From: Mesorhizobium sp. B2-4-3
GTDB lineage: Bacteria; Pseudomonadota; Alphaproteobacteria; Rhizobiales; Rhizobiaceae
Direction: 5' to 3'
NCBI RefSeq assembly: GCF_006442815.1
Contig: NZ_VFVL01000014.1
Location: 1 to 64,000 of the forward strand
DNA: 64,000 nt
The position numbers were made by a program, and so were the translations under genes. Numbering within the stretch: the first letter of the stretch is position 1; the number at the start of each line of letters is the position of its first letter. Below are positions 54,121 through 62,862 of this stretch, piece after piece. A model generated the notes under the pieces. That model was not told the DNA's origin and did not search any database. It saw nothing but the letters and a program-made list of their open reading frames with translations.

Positions 54121-54873
54121 TCACATACCTTGCCAGCCGGGTGGGCTCTTATACTCGAAAATGCCCGGAGCCTCGAGCAGCGACGGATCCGCCCTGCGCC
54201 GCCGCATCGCTTTGTGGATCGCCCGCAGATGGTCGCGGAGCCTGCCATCATGCCGCCGTGTCGCGTTCCCTGCATGACGCCGGTAGTAGATCGCAACTTT
54301 GTCCAGCAGCTCGTAACGGGGACCCGTTTCGAAGACGCGCAGCAGATAGTCTGTGTCCTCTGACAACTCGAACTCCTCGTCGAACCAGCCGATGCGATCG
54401 ACAAGCGCCCGGCCGAACAGGGCGGCGCACAGCGAAAGCCCGCGAAGCGTCATGATACGGCTGTTCGCGGCCGGCTCCAACGTCTCGTTGTCGATCCGGT
54501 CGACCAGCGTCATCAGCGAGTAGGTCAGATCGAGGCCGGGATGCGTTTCGAAATGAGCGAGGTCGGCCTTGAACCGGCCGGGAAGGGAAATGTCGTCGGA
54601 ATCGAGGAAGGACACGAAGCCGGCGTCCGCCGGCAATTGCCGCAGCCCGGCATTGCGGGCTCCGGCAACACCCATATGAACGTGTTGGAACAGGCGTATG
54701 CAGGTGCTCTCGTCCATCATCGCGCGAACCGCTTCGGCCGACCCGTCTGTCGAGCCGTCGTCGATGACGATGATGTCGAGGTCGGCGGCGTCGCGTTGCC
54801 TGAGCAGCGAGCGCAGGGCCGGGACGACGAAGCGCTCGCGGTTATAGACCGGCATGATCACGCTCAGCTTCAT
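54121..54873 (-). CDS. Family-2 glycosyltransferase (tandem paralogue A)
   Basis: A 250-residue GT2 with MKLSVIMPVYNRERFVVPAL, IVIDDGSTDGSAEAVRAMMD near residue 36, SFLDSDDISLPGRF near 88 and EDTDYLLRVFETGPRYELLD near 182-201. It is a full-length paralogue of the gene downstream. Its ATG overlaps the HprK-like stop as ATGA. Sequence differences in the acceptor half suggest the two copies may act on successive sugars. Confidence 0.88.
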   Translation of the reverse strand: MKLSVIMPVYNRERFVVPALRSLLRQRDAADLDIIVIDDGSTDGSAEAVRAMMDESTCIRLFQHVHMGVAGARNAGLRQLPADAGFVSFLDSDDISLPGRFKADLAHFETHPGLDLTYSLMTLVDRIDNETLEPAANSRIMTLRGLSLCAALFGRALVDRIGWFDEEFELSEDTDYLLRVFETGPRYELLDKVAIYYRRHAGNATRRHDGRLRDHLRAIHKAMRRRRADPSLLEAPGIFEYKSPPGWQGM

Positions 54874-55919
54874 CGGGGCGCCCGCGCAAGGAAATCCGCA
54901 ATCGTGCCGGCGATCTCCTCCGGTTGCGTCCCGAGGTAAAGCCGGTAGCATGGCAGCAAGCGTGTGAGATCGCTGAAGAAGCGAAAACCGCTTTCCCGCT
55001 CGCCAGGCATCTGGGCAATGCCGGAGGGCGCCAGCGCGATGAGGGCATCCTTGCGCGAAATCGGTGCGATCGAACTCGTCTTTCCGCCACTGACATGTGG
55101 CACCATCAACGCAGAAATGTCCAGACTCGAGCGTACTGGCCGAGACGCGATCTCGTTAATGTGAAAGGCATGCTTGCCTTGCCAGTTGAGCGGTCCGTCG
55201 GTTCCCAGCCGCCTTCCCAGCCCGAGCCGGGCGAAACCCTGCGGATCCTGTTTCAGGATCGAAAACAGTGGTCGCGCGGTCACGCCGCCGGAAAGGTCGA
55301 TCAGCACATAGTCGTCGCCGACGCTGTCCAGCCCGTTGAGCAGTCCCGCAACGACGGTTCCGGATTTTCCCGCGCCCCCGGCACCTGCCAGCAGCACGCC
55401 CTTGCCGTCGAAGCCCAGCGTGCCGGCATGGGCAAGGCGCATGCCGCGCGCCGCGTATTCCCAGTGCAGGAAGGCGCGCAGCGGCGTCCCTTGCTCCCAG
55501 GGCGGAAACGCGTCGGGGGACCGCATCAGCTGGACGCCGATCCGTCGGTCGGGGTCGTAGACCTGCCAGAAATCCAGATCGTGGTAATGATGGCCGCGCA
55601 ACCCCGCCTCGGCGAGTTTCTGGGCAAAGCCGTGTTCGGTGAAATGCGCATCGCCCCAGCTTGCCGGCACCGGCATGTCGCCGACGCCTGGATGGCCGAT
55701 GAAGACATGGCATTGGCGGGAGTCCCGCGGATCGCCGCCGGCTTCGATGAAAGCCTGGCCAAGGGCATCCGCGAGCGCGCCGGGATCGAGATGCGCGATC
55801 AATTCCAGCCCTGGCAGGCGGACAGTCCGCTGGACCGGGAACTGCGTGGCCGCGCTCTCGGCGGCGGCGAGGAGGAAGCGGGCGTAGTCAGGCAGGGTCT
55901 CGAGTGTCACGCGTGGCAT
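54870..55919 (-). CDS. HprK-related kinase-like protein
   Basis: A 349-residue protein. The C-terminal half resembles the catalytic domain of HPr kinase: P-loop LLAGAGGAGKSGTVVAG near residue 175, then the acidic pair DSVGDDYVLIDLSGG near 200. The N-terminal half (about 1-160) is unlike the usual HprK N-domain. No HPr gene is nearby. HprK-like kinases of this sort occur with PqqD-like proteins in peptide-modifying systems (the lasso-peptide kinase group and the HPr-rel-A system, both from memory). The target of phosphorylation is unknown. Confidence 0.78.
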   Translation of the reverse strand: MPRVTLETLPDYARFLLAAAESAATQFPVQRTVRLPGLELIAHLDPGALADALGQAFIEAGGDPRDSRQCHVFIGHPGVGDMPVPASWGDAHFTEHGFAQKLAEAGLRGHHYHDLDFWQVYDPDRRIGVQLMRSPDAFPPWEQGTPLRAFLHWEYAARGMRLAHAGTLGFDGKGVLLAGAGGAGKSGTVVAGLLNGLDSVGDDYVLIDLSGGVTARPLFSILKQDPQGFARLGLGRRLGTDGPLNWQGKHAFHINEIASRPVRSSLDISALMVPHVSGGKTSSIAPISRKDALIALAPSGIAQMPGERESGFRFFSDLTRLLPCYRLYLGTQPEEIAGTIADFLARAPR

Positions 55920-55956
55920 GGTCTATTCCGGCCTGGCCTCGCCCTTCGCCGGTCGC

Positions 55957-56385
55957 TCAGGAAACCTGCTTGACGGCCGGCCAGCCGAGCGGCTCCTCGA
56001 CTTCGTGGATCGGATCGACGGTGATGAGGTCAGCAAGATCGTCATGGACGCTGACATTGAGCGGCTCGCGCGCCGCCGCCAGTGCCGCCGGCAAATCGTC
56101 GGAAGAGGGCAGCGGCGTTGCGCCGGAAGGCGCCAGCAGCGCAAACTCGACCAACTGCCCAATGAAGCACTCGAGCGCGGCGACGTCGATCCTGGCAGCG
56201 CCCGCCGCCGATCGGATCAGCGCCTCGGTACCGACACCCGAGACCAGCGCCTGCCACACCTTGCTGCCGGAATCGGAGAAGCCGAAATACTTGCCGTTGG
56301 AGAGGTCGAGCACGACAGCTTCGCCGTCGAAGGATTCGAAGACGATGTCCTTGCTCGCAACGGCATAGACGTCGGAAAGAGGCAT
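55957..56385 (-). CDS. PqqD-family protein
   Basis: A 142-residue protein. Residues about 8-95 fit the PqqD winged-helix (RRE) fold: SKDIVFESFDGEAVVLDLSN, GKYFGFSDSGSKVWQAL and the helical ALECFIGQLVEFALL. PqqD-like domains grip leader peptides or act as chaperones for modification enzymes. An extra acidic C-terminal stretch (about 100-142) is present. The start at 56385 gives a normal PqqD N-terminus; the frame stays open to 56514. It is the first gene of the cluster, 37 bases ahead of the kinase gene. Confidence 0.75.
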   Translation of the reverse strand: MPLSDVYAVASKDIVFESFDGEAVVLDLSNGKYFGFSDSGSKVWQALVSGVGTEALIRSAAGAARIDVAALECFIGQLVEFALLAPSGATPLPSSDDLPAALAAAREPLNVSVHDDLADLITVDPIHEVEEPLGWPAVKQVS

Positions 56386-57002
56386 GTCGCTGACCCCGCT
56401 GCGATTCCAGCCGGCGGCTGCGCCGGTCGTATCGTTGCCTGACCCCTGGACAACGCCTGTAAACACTCGGTCCCTGCTTGGCAAGGCAAGGTGTGCTGGC
56501 GCCATCTCCGCCATCTTGGGGTTTAGTTCGCGGTTCGCGTCTCGATCTCGAGCGCCGACAAGGGGGCAGCCGCGGCGCTTTCGGCACGAACGCCGCTTTT
56601 GGCCTTCGGTCGGAACACGGTCCCCATGCTGGCCGAATCGGCCCTCGGAACGGGGGTAGAATGGTTAATAGTATCGAAAAGTGACTATTAGGAGATTCTA
56701 AAATCGAACTGAACGGTTCGTTTCTGTTGACGGTGCGTGCAGGACGGTGTGAACGCCGGTGCTCCGATACATTTGGTGAGCCAACCGTCAAATTGGAATA
56801 AGATGTTGACTTAATTCAATAAAAATAAAGTCATAGGCATGCTTATCAAAACTTCAAGATGTGGATTCATGGTCCAGACGGAAAAACTTCGTGATTGGAA
56901 TCCGGCAGTCGGCTCACCCAAATCAGCGTTGTCCGAACGACGCGATTTCATTCCCAAGACACGCCGCTAGACGGACTGAATAAAGATACTGGAGTAGCAA
57001 AA
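56386..57002. other. A/T-rich divergent intergenic region (617 bases)
   Basis: No convincing gene. The half near 56650-56900 is clearly richer in A+T than the rest of the window. It holds the inverted repeat TAATAGT/ACTATTA (56666-56690) and a TTGACT box at 56806-56811 as a possible -35 for the plus-strand small-protein genes. The minus-strand cluster promoter should lie at its left end. Confidence 0.5.
56666..56690. promoter_or_regulatory. Inverted repeat TAATAGT-N11-ACTATTA, candidate operator
   Basis: Perfect 7-bp arms at 56666-56672 and 56684-56690 with centres 18 bases apart, in the A/T-rich region between the PqqD cluster and the small exported proteins. The place suits a shared regulator site. 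There is no functional evidence. Confidence 0.35.
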
Positions 57003-57209
57003 ATGAAAAAGATTGTTCTCACTGCCGCAGCCCTTCTGGCAATTTCTGGCAGCGCCTTCGCTGGTAGCGACCATTACAACCCGAACGAAGCCAATCAGGC
57101 GGCCGCCAAGGTCGACTCGTCCTACACGGCTTCGGTCCACCAGTCTGCGCCGGCCACTCAGCAGCCTGCCACGTCGGGCGCCGACCGCAACCTGTTCGGC
57201 AACAACTAA
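57003..57209 (+). CDS. Small exported DUF680-like protein
   Basis: A 68-residue precursor. MKKIVLTAAALLAISGSAFA is a textbook Sec signal peptide, leaving about 48 residues, hydrophilic and without cysteine. The C-terminus SGADRNLFGNN matches the ending of the next gene product (GSDRNLYGR). This layout fits the DUF680 family, which I recall as typical of Mesorhizobium. GGAG 8 bases upstream sets ATG 57003. The function is unknown. Confidence 0.8.
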   Translation: MKKIVLTAAALLAISGSAFAGSDHYNPNEANQAAAKVDSSYTASVHQSAPATQQPATSGADRNLFGNN

Positions 57210-57279
57210 CAACCGACCTTGAACCGGCGGCGGACTCGCCCGCCGCATCGGTCGGATCACAAGATTCAGGAGCACTGAA

Positions 57280-57513
57280 ATGAAGAAGATCGTTCTTGCC
57301 ACGGCCGCTCTGTTGGCCGTTTCCGGCGCTGCTTTTGCCGCGGAGAGTGGCCATACCGGTGACGTAGGCGCCAGCCAGCCGGCTCCCGCCGTCGACACCA
57401 CGCGCACGTCGTCGGTCAATGCCGACTCGACCGTCTACAAGCTGTTGAACTCGTCGAACGACGTTCACAAGTCCGCCCCTCAGGGCAGCGACCGTAACCT
57501 CTACGGCCGCTAA
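57280..57513 (+). CDS. Small exported DUF680-like protein (paralogue)
   Basis: A 77-residue precursor with signal peptide MKKIVLATAALLAVSGAAFA and a 57-residue mature part ending SAPQGSDRNLYGR. It shares the signal peptide and the C-terminal motif with the gene 70 bases upstream, but the middle is diverged. AGGAG precedes the ATG. Between the two genes, CCGACC and GGTCGG (about 57213-57256) enclose a GC-rich hairpin. A terminator follows, so the two form one transcript. Confidence 0.82.
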   Translation: MKKIVLATAALLAVSGAAFAAESGHTGDVGASQPAPAVDTTRTSSVNADSTVYKLLNSSNDVHKSAPQGSDRNLYGR

Positions 57514-57540
57514 CAACTTTAGACGATATACGAACAAAGA

Positions 57541-57570
57541 ACGGCGGGCCAAGGCCCGCCGTTTTTCTTT
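57541..57570 (+). terminator. Intrinsic terminator of the small-protein operon
   Basis: A perfect 9-bp stem CGGCGGGCC-AA-GGCCCGCCG followed by TTTTTCTTTT. It lies 28 bases past the second small-protein stop. Confidence 0.92.
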
Positions 57571-57583
57571 TCCGCAACGGCTA

Positions 57584-57686
57584 ATGCATGTCGCCCGGAA
57601 GTGCGCAGCGGTTCTGGGACAACGACATGCATCAAAACAAAAACTTAAAGCGCGTCGCCTGAATCCGTTTCAGCGCGACGCGCTTT
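57584..57686. repeat. Rhizobial repeat that also forms the agl operon terminator
   Basis: The perfect 10-bp pair ATGCATGTCG/CGACATGCAT (57584-57593, 57623-57632) encloses GGAAGTGCGCAGCGGTTCTG, a sequence type I recall as very common in Mesorhizobium. Next to it, AAAGCGCGTCGC/GCGACGCGCTTT (57647-57658, 57675-57686) is a perfect 12-bp stem. On the minus strand it is followed by AAGTTTTTGTTTTG, ending the aglK transcript. Confidence 0.75.
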
Positions 57687-57711
57687 ATGCGTCAGCCGGA
57701 GTGGTTGAGCG

Positions 57712-58824
<1,113 letters not shown>

Positions 58825-58857
58825 GTTTTCCTCTCCGTTGATCTCTGTTTTAGAAGT

Positions 58858-60522
58858 TCAGTCGATGCGCCCGAACCAGGCGCCGTAGCCGCCGAGGCGG
58901 ACCGGCCCGGTGCCAGTCTGTCCCGAAAAGCCATGCCCGGGCAAGGGTTGCAGCGCGCCTTTCCCGAGATCGACCTCGGCCGGCTTGCCGCCGAGGTTGA
59001 AGGCGCAGACGATCCGCTCGTTACCTTCGCGGCGCGTGAACGCGACGGTGTCGCCGTCGCTTTCGATGAAGTCGATGTCGCCCTTGGCCAGCGCCGGATG
59101 CTGGCGCCGGAACGCGAGGAAGCGGCGGTAATGTTCGAGCAGCGAGCTTGCGTCGCCCTGTTGCACGTTGACGGCCTGCGATAGGTGCTTGCCCGGCACC
59201 GGCAGCCACGGCTTGGCGGTCGAGAAACCGCCATTCGGGGTGGCCGCGTCCCACACCATCGGCGTGCGGCAGCCGTCGCGGCCCTTGAACTCCGGCCAGA
59301 ACCTTATCCCATAGGGATCCTGCAGGTCCTCGAACTTCAGCTCCGCCTCGCCAAGGCCGAGCTCTTCGCCTTGATAGATGCACACCGAGCCGCGCAGCGA
59401 CATCAAAAGCGCCGAGATCACCTTCAGATAGGCGGTCGGGTCTGCCTCGTTGGCGGCCCAGCGCGAGGCGACCCGCATCACGTCATGGTTGGAGAAGGCC
59501 CAGCACGACCAGCCGTCGCTGGCGACCGTGCCGAACGCCTCCAGCACCGCGCGCGCTTTCGCCGCGCTGATCTTCTCCGGCGCCAGGAAGTCGAAGGAAT
59601 AGCACATATGCACGCGCTTGCCGTCGGCGGTGTAGGCGGCGACCACTTCCAGGCCGCGCTGGGAATCGCCCACCTCGCCGACGGCGGCCTGCGCCGGATA
59701 TTCGTCGAGAAGCGCGCGGAAGCGCTCCAGGAAGCCGAGGTTCTCCGGTCGGCTCTTGTCGTAGAGATGGTCCTGGTAGTTGTAGGGGTTGACCGCCGGC
59801 GCCGTCTGGTCGTTGCGCTGTTCCGGCGGCAGCGGCGGATTGTCCTCCAGCCCCTGGCTGTGGAAATAGAAATTGATCGTGTCGAGGCGAAAGCCGTCGA
59901 CGCCGCGCTCCAGCCAGAAGCGGGTGATATCGAGCAGCGCGTCCTGGACTTGCCGGTTGTGGAAGTTGAGGTCCGGCTGCTCGGCCAGGAAATTGTGCAT
60001 GTAATATTGCTGGCGGCTGGTGTCCCACTGCCAGGCAGAGCCGCCGAAGATCGACAGCCAGTTGTTGGGCGGCGTGCCGTCGGGTTTTGCGTCCGCCCAC
60101 ACATACCAGTCGGCTTTCGGATTGTTACGGCCGGAGCGGCTTTCCTTGAACCAGGGGTGGATGTCGGCGGTGTGCGACAACACCTCGTCGATCATCACCT
60201 TGAGGCCCAGCCGATGGGCTTCCGTCACCAGCGCGTCGAAATCGGCGAGCGTGCCGAACATCGGGTCGACGTCGCAATAATCCGACACGTCGTAGCCGAA
60301 ATCCTTCATTGGCGATTTGAAGAAGGGCGAGATCCAGATGGCGTCGACGCCGAGCGAAGCGATGTAGGGCAGGCGCCGCACGATGCCCTTCAGGTCGCCG
60401 ATGCCGTCGTCGTTGGAGTCCTGGTAGGAACGCGGATAGATCTGGTAGATCACCGCGCCCCGCCACCAGTCGCGGTCGATGGCGGGGTCTGGTCTCGAAG
60501 TCGCCTTCAAAGCCGATTGCAT
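58858..60522 (-). CDS. aglA: Alpha-glucosidase (GH13)
   Basis: A 554-residue glycoside hydrolase that splits imported alpha-glucosides in the cytoplasm. GH13 regions are DEVLSHTADIHPWF near residue 110, GVDGFRLDTINFYF near 208 with the nucleophile Asp, AAVGEVGDSQRGLEV near 277 with the acid/base Glu, and AFSNHDVMRVASR near 345. The N-terminus AVIYQIYPRSYQDSNDDGIG is that of oligo-1,6-glucosidase/alpha-glucosidase. It lies 4 bases after aglG. Confidence 0.92.
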   Translation of the reverse strand: MQSALKATSRPDPAIDRDWWRGAVIYQIYPRSYQDSNDDGIGDLKGIVRRLPYIASLGVDAIWISPFFKSPMKDFGYDVSDYCDVDPMFGTLADFDALVTEAHRLGLKVMIDEVLSHTADIHPWFKESRSGRNNPKADWYVWADAKPDGTPPNNWLSIFGGSAWQWDTSRQQYYMHNFLAEQPDLNFHNRQVQDALLDITRFWLERGVDGFRLDTINFYFHSQGLEDNPPLPPEQRNDQTAPAVNPYNYQDHLYDKSRPENLGFLERFRALLDEYPAQAAVGEVGDSQRGLEVVAAYTADGKRVHMCYSFDFLAPEKISAAKARAVLEAFGTVASDGWSCWAFSNHDVMRVASRWAANEADPTAYLKVISALLMSLRGSVCIYQGEELGLGEAELKFEDLQDPYGIRFWPEFKGRDGCRTPMVWDAATPNGGFSTAKPWLPVPGKHLSQAVNVQQGDASSLLEHYRRFLAFRRQHPALAKGDIDFIESDGDTVAFTRREGNERIVCAFNLGGKPAEVDLGKGALQPLPGHGFSGQTGTGPVRLGGYGAWFGRID

Positions 60523-60526
60523 GTCT

Positions 60527-61681
60527 TCAACCTCCTTTCACCGAGCCGGCAAGCAGCCCGCGGACGAAATAGCGCTGCAGCGAGAAGAAGACGATCAGCG
60601 GCACGATGATGGTGATGAACGCCGATGTCGTCAGGATCTCCCAGTTGCCGCCGCGCGAGCCGAGCAGCGCGTTGAGCTTGGCCGTCAGCACGATCTGATC
60701 GGGCGCCGTGCCGAGGAAAACCATCGCCACCAGCAGATCGTTCCATACCCACAGGAACTGGAAGATGGCGAAGGACGCAAGCACCGGGAAGGACAGCGGC
60801 AGCACGATCTTGACGAAGATCTCGAAGTCGCTGGCGCCGTCGATGCGCGCCGATTCCATGATCTCGCGCGGCAGGCCGGCAATGTAGCTCCTGAGCAGGT
60901 AGATGGCGAAAGGCAGGCCGAAGCCGGTATGCGCCAGCCAGATGCCGAGATAGGTCTTGGATGGCACGCCGAAGAAGGTGCCGACGCCGTTGTAGAGCTT
61001 GAGCAGCGGGATCAGCGACATCTGCAGCGGCACCACCAGCAGGCCGATGATGACGGCAATCAGCAGCGCCCGGCCCGGAAAGCGCATCCAGGCCAATGCA
61101 TAGGCCGCGAAGGCTGCGATGAGGATGGGGATGATCGTTGCCGGGATGGTCACCGTCAGCGAGTTCATGAACGAGCGGCCGATGCCTTCGGAAAATAGCA
61201 CGGCATCGTAGTTGTCCGTGGTGAATTTCGGCGGCGCCGAGGAGGCGTAATAGACGCGTTGGCCGCGGTCGCCCTCGAAGGCTTTCGCGGAGGACAGGAC
61301 GAACGTGCCGTCGGCGTTCATCTGCAAGGTGGCGCCATCATTGAGCTCGGCAACCGTCCCGGCCTTGTACTGCGTCGGCGCGGACGACTTCACGCCGAAG
61401 GCGCTGATGTCGCGCTTGGGCCCGTCGCCGAAGATGTTGCCCTCGATGACGTATTTGCCGTCTTTCTGGGTTTGCGCCGACGCCGCGGGAAGCCGCCCGG
61501 CCTCGCTCTGGCTGGAACTGGCGAAGGAGTTCCACCAGCCGGACGCGACGATCTGGTCCTTGTCGCGCAGCGACGAGACCAGGATGCCGAGCGTGGGGAT
61601 GGTCCAGATCACCACGAAGACGAGCACGGCGATGTGGGCACCGAAGCGGCCGGCGAAGGACTTTCCGGTGGACGCAGCCAT
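60527..61681 (-). CDS. aglG: Alpha-glucoside ABC transporter permease
   Basis: A 384-residue MalG-type permease. The first helix (about 15-35) is followed by a periplasmic insert of about 120 residues (about 45-165) that ordinary MalG-type proteins lack; AglG proteins are known to be longer. Five more helices and the EAA loop ESARIDGASDFEIFVKIVLP near 305 follow. It is coupled to aglF by a one-base gap and forms the channel with it. Confidence 0.9.
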   Translation of the reverse strand: MAASTGKSFAGRFGAHIAVLVFVVIWTIPTLGILVSSLRDKDQIVASGWWNSFASSSQSEAGRLPAASAQTQKDGKYVIEGNIFGDGPKRDISAFGVKSSAPTQYKAGTVAELNDGATLQMNADGTFVLSSAKAFEGDRGQRVYYASSAPPKFTTDNYDAVLFSEGIGRSFMNSLTVTIPATIIPILIAAFAAYALAWMRFPGRALLIAVIIGLLVVPLQMSLIPLLKLYNGVGTFFGVPSKTYLGIWLAHTGFGLPFAIYLLRSYIAGLPREIMESARIDGASDFEIFVKIVLPLSFPVLASFAIFQFLWVWNDLLVAMVFLGTAPDQIVLTAKLNALLGSRGGNWEILTTSAFITIIVPLIVFFSLQRYFVRGLLAGSVKGG

Positions 61682-61682
61682 C

Positions 61683-62696
61683 TCAATGCCCTCCCGTCTC
61701 TTTGTTGGCCTGGCGGATGTTCCAGACCATGATCGGGATGACCGCGATCATGATGATGATGGCTATCGTCGCGCCGCGGCCGAAATCGCCGCCGCCGCGG
61801 AACATCCAGTCGAACATCAGATTGGCGAGCACCTGGCTGTTCCATTGGCCGTTGGTCATGGTCAGCACGATGTCGAACACTTTCAGCACCAGGATGGTGA
61901 TGGTGGTCCACACCACTGCGATCGTGCCCCAGATTTGCGGCACCATGATCTTCCAGAAGATCTGGAACGGGTTGGCGCCATCGATCACCGCGGCCTCTAG
62001 CGTTTCTTCGGGGATGCCGCGCAGCGCTGACGACAGGATGACCATGGCAAAGCCGGTCTGGATCCAGACCAGGATGATCATCAGGAAGAAGTTGTTCCAG
62101 AACGGCAGCGATATCCACACCTGCGGCTGGCCACCGAAATACTGGATAATGGCGTTGAGCAGGCCGATCTGCACCTGGCCCTCGCCGCGATACTCGTAGA
62201 TGAACTTCCAGATCACGCTGGCGCCGACGAAGGAGATCGCGAGAGGCAGGAAGATCAGGCTCTTGGCGATCGTGCCCCACCAGATCTTGTCGGTGAGCAC
62301 GGCGATGATCAGCCCAAGGAAGGTGCAGGCCGCCGGCACCACCGCCAGCCAAAGCACATTGTTCAGGATCGAATTGCGGAAATCGTGATCGCCGAGCGCC
62401 CATTCATAATTGGCGAGGCCGACGAAATTCTCGCCGCCGCGATCGAGGAAGGAGAGCCTCAACGTCTCGATGACCGGGTAGATCAGATAGATGGTGAGGA
62501 TGATCATCGCCGGGCCGACGAACAGCCAGGGCCGCACCAGTCCCTGCCGGCGCAAATTGTCGACGGCGGCGGCGCCCGAGACGCCGCGCGACGGGAAGAC
62601 GAGATCGAGCAGTTTGTTGGCGCCCCAGAAATAGGCGACACAGCCGCCGACGCCGATGATGATGACGAATATGGCCGAGAAAATCTGAGTCGCCAT
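61683..62696 (-). CDS. aglF: Alpha-glucoside ABC transporter permease
   Basis: A 337-residue MalF-type permease. An extra N-terminal helix (IFVIIIGVGGCVAYFWGANK) precedes the six-helix core, and the EAA loop is AAVIDGANPFQIFWKIMVPQ near 250. It lies downstream of aglE across a 166-base gap that contains a strong hairpin. Confidence 0.9.
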   Translation of the reverse strand: MATQIFSAIFVIIIGVGGCVAYFWGANKLLDLVFPSRGVSGAAAVDNLRRQGLVRPWLFVGPAMIILTIYLIYPVIETLRLSFLDRGGENFVGLANYEWALGDHDFRNSILNNVLWLAVVPAACTFLGLIIAVLTDKIWWGTIAKSLIFLPLAISFVGASVIWKFIYEYRGEGQVQIGLLNAIIQYFGGQPQVWISLPFWNNFFLMIILVWIQTGFAMVILSSALRGIPEETLEAAVIDGANPFQIFWKIMVPQIWGTIAVVWTTITILVLKVFDIVLTMTNGQWNSQVLANLMFDWMFRGGGDFGRGATIAIIIMIAVIPIMVWNIRQANKETGGH

Positions 62697-62808
62697 GGGT
62701 CCCTCTCCCTGCGCATGACCGGCCAGCCGAGGCTGGCGATCGGATGCACCGACTTTCGGTTATTCGGAACAATCGAAACGCGAAGGTTTCCGGCGTTGAC
62801 CGCCGGTC

Positions 62809-62832
62809 GGATCCGGGCCGTGGCCCGGATCC
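62809..62832. other. Perfect 11-bp hairpin between aglE and aglF
   Basis: GGATCCGGGCC-GT-GGCCCGGATCC, with no T-run on the minus strand. It lies 30 bases past the aglE stop. The position mirrors the palindrome at 8919-8944 in the amino-sugar operon, consistent with stabilising the binding-protein mRNA. Confidence 0.65.
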
Positions 62833-62862
62833 AGGTGGAGGATCAGGAGGATTTCAGGATGC

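Noticed and set aside
51173..57513. Complete lasso-peptide gene cluster
   Set aside because: No asparagine-synthetase-like cyclase, transglutaminase-like protease or recognisable precursor; only the accessory-type genes are present.
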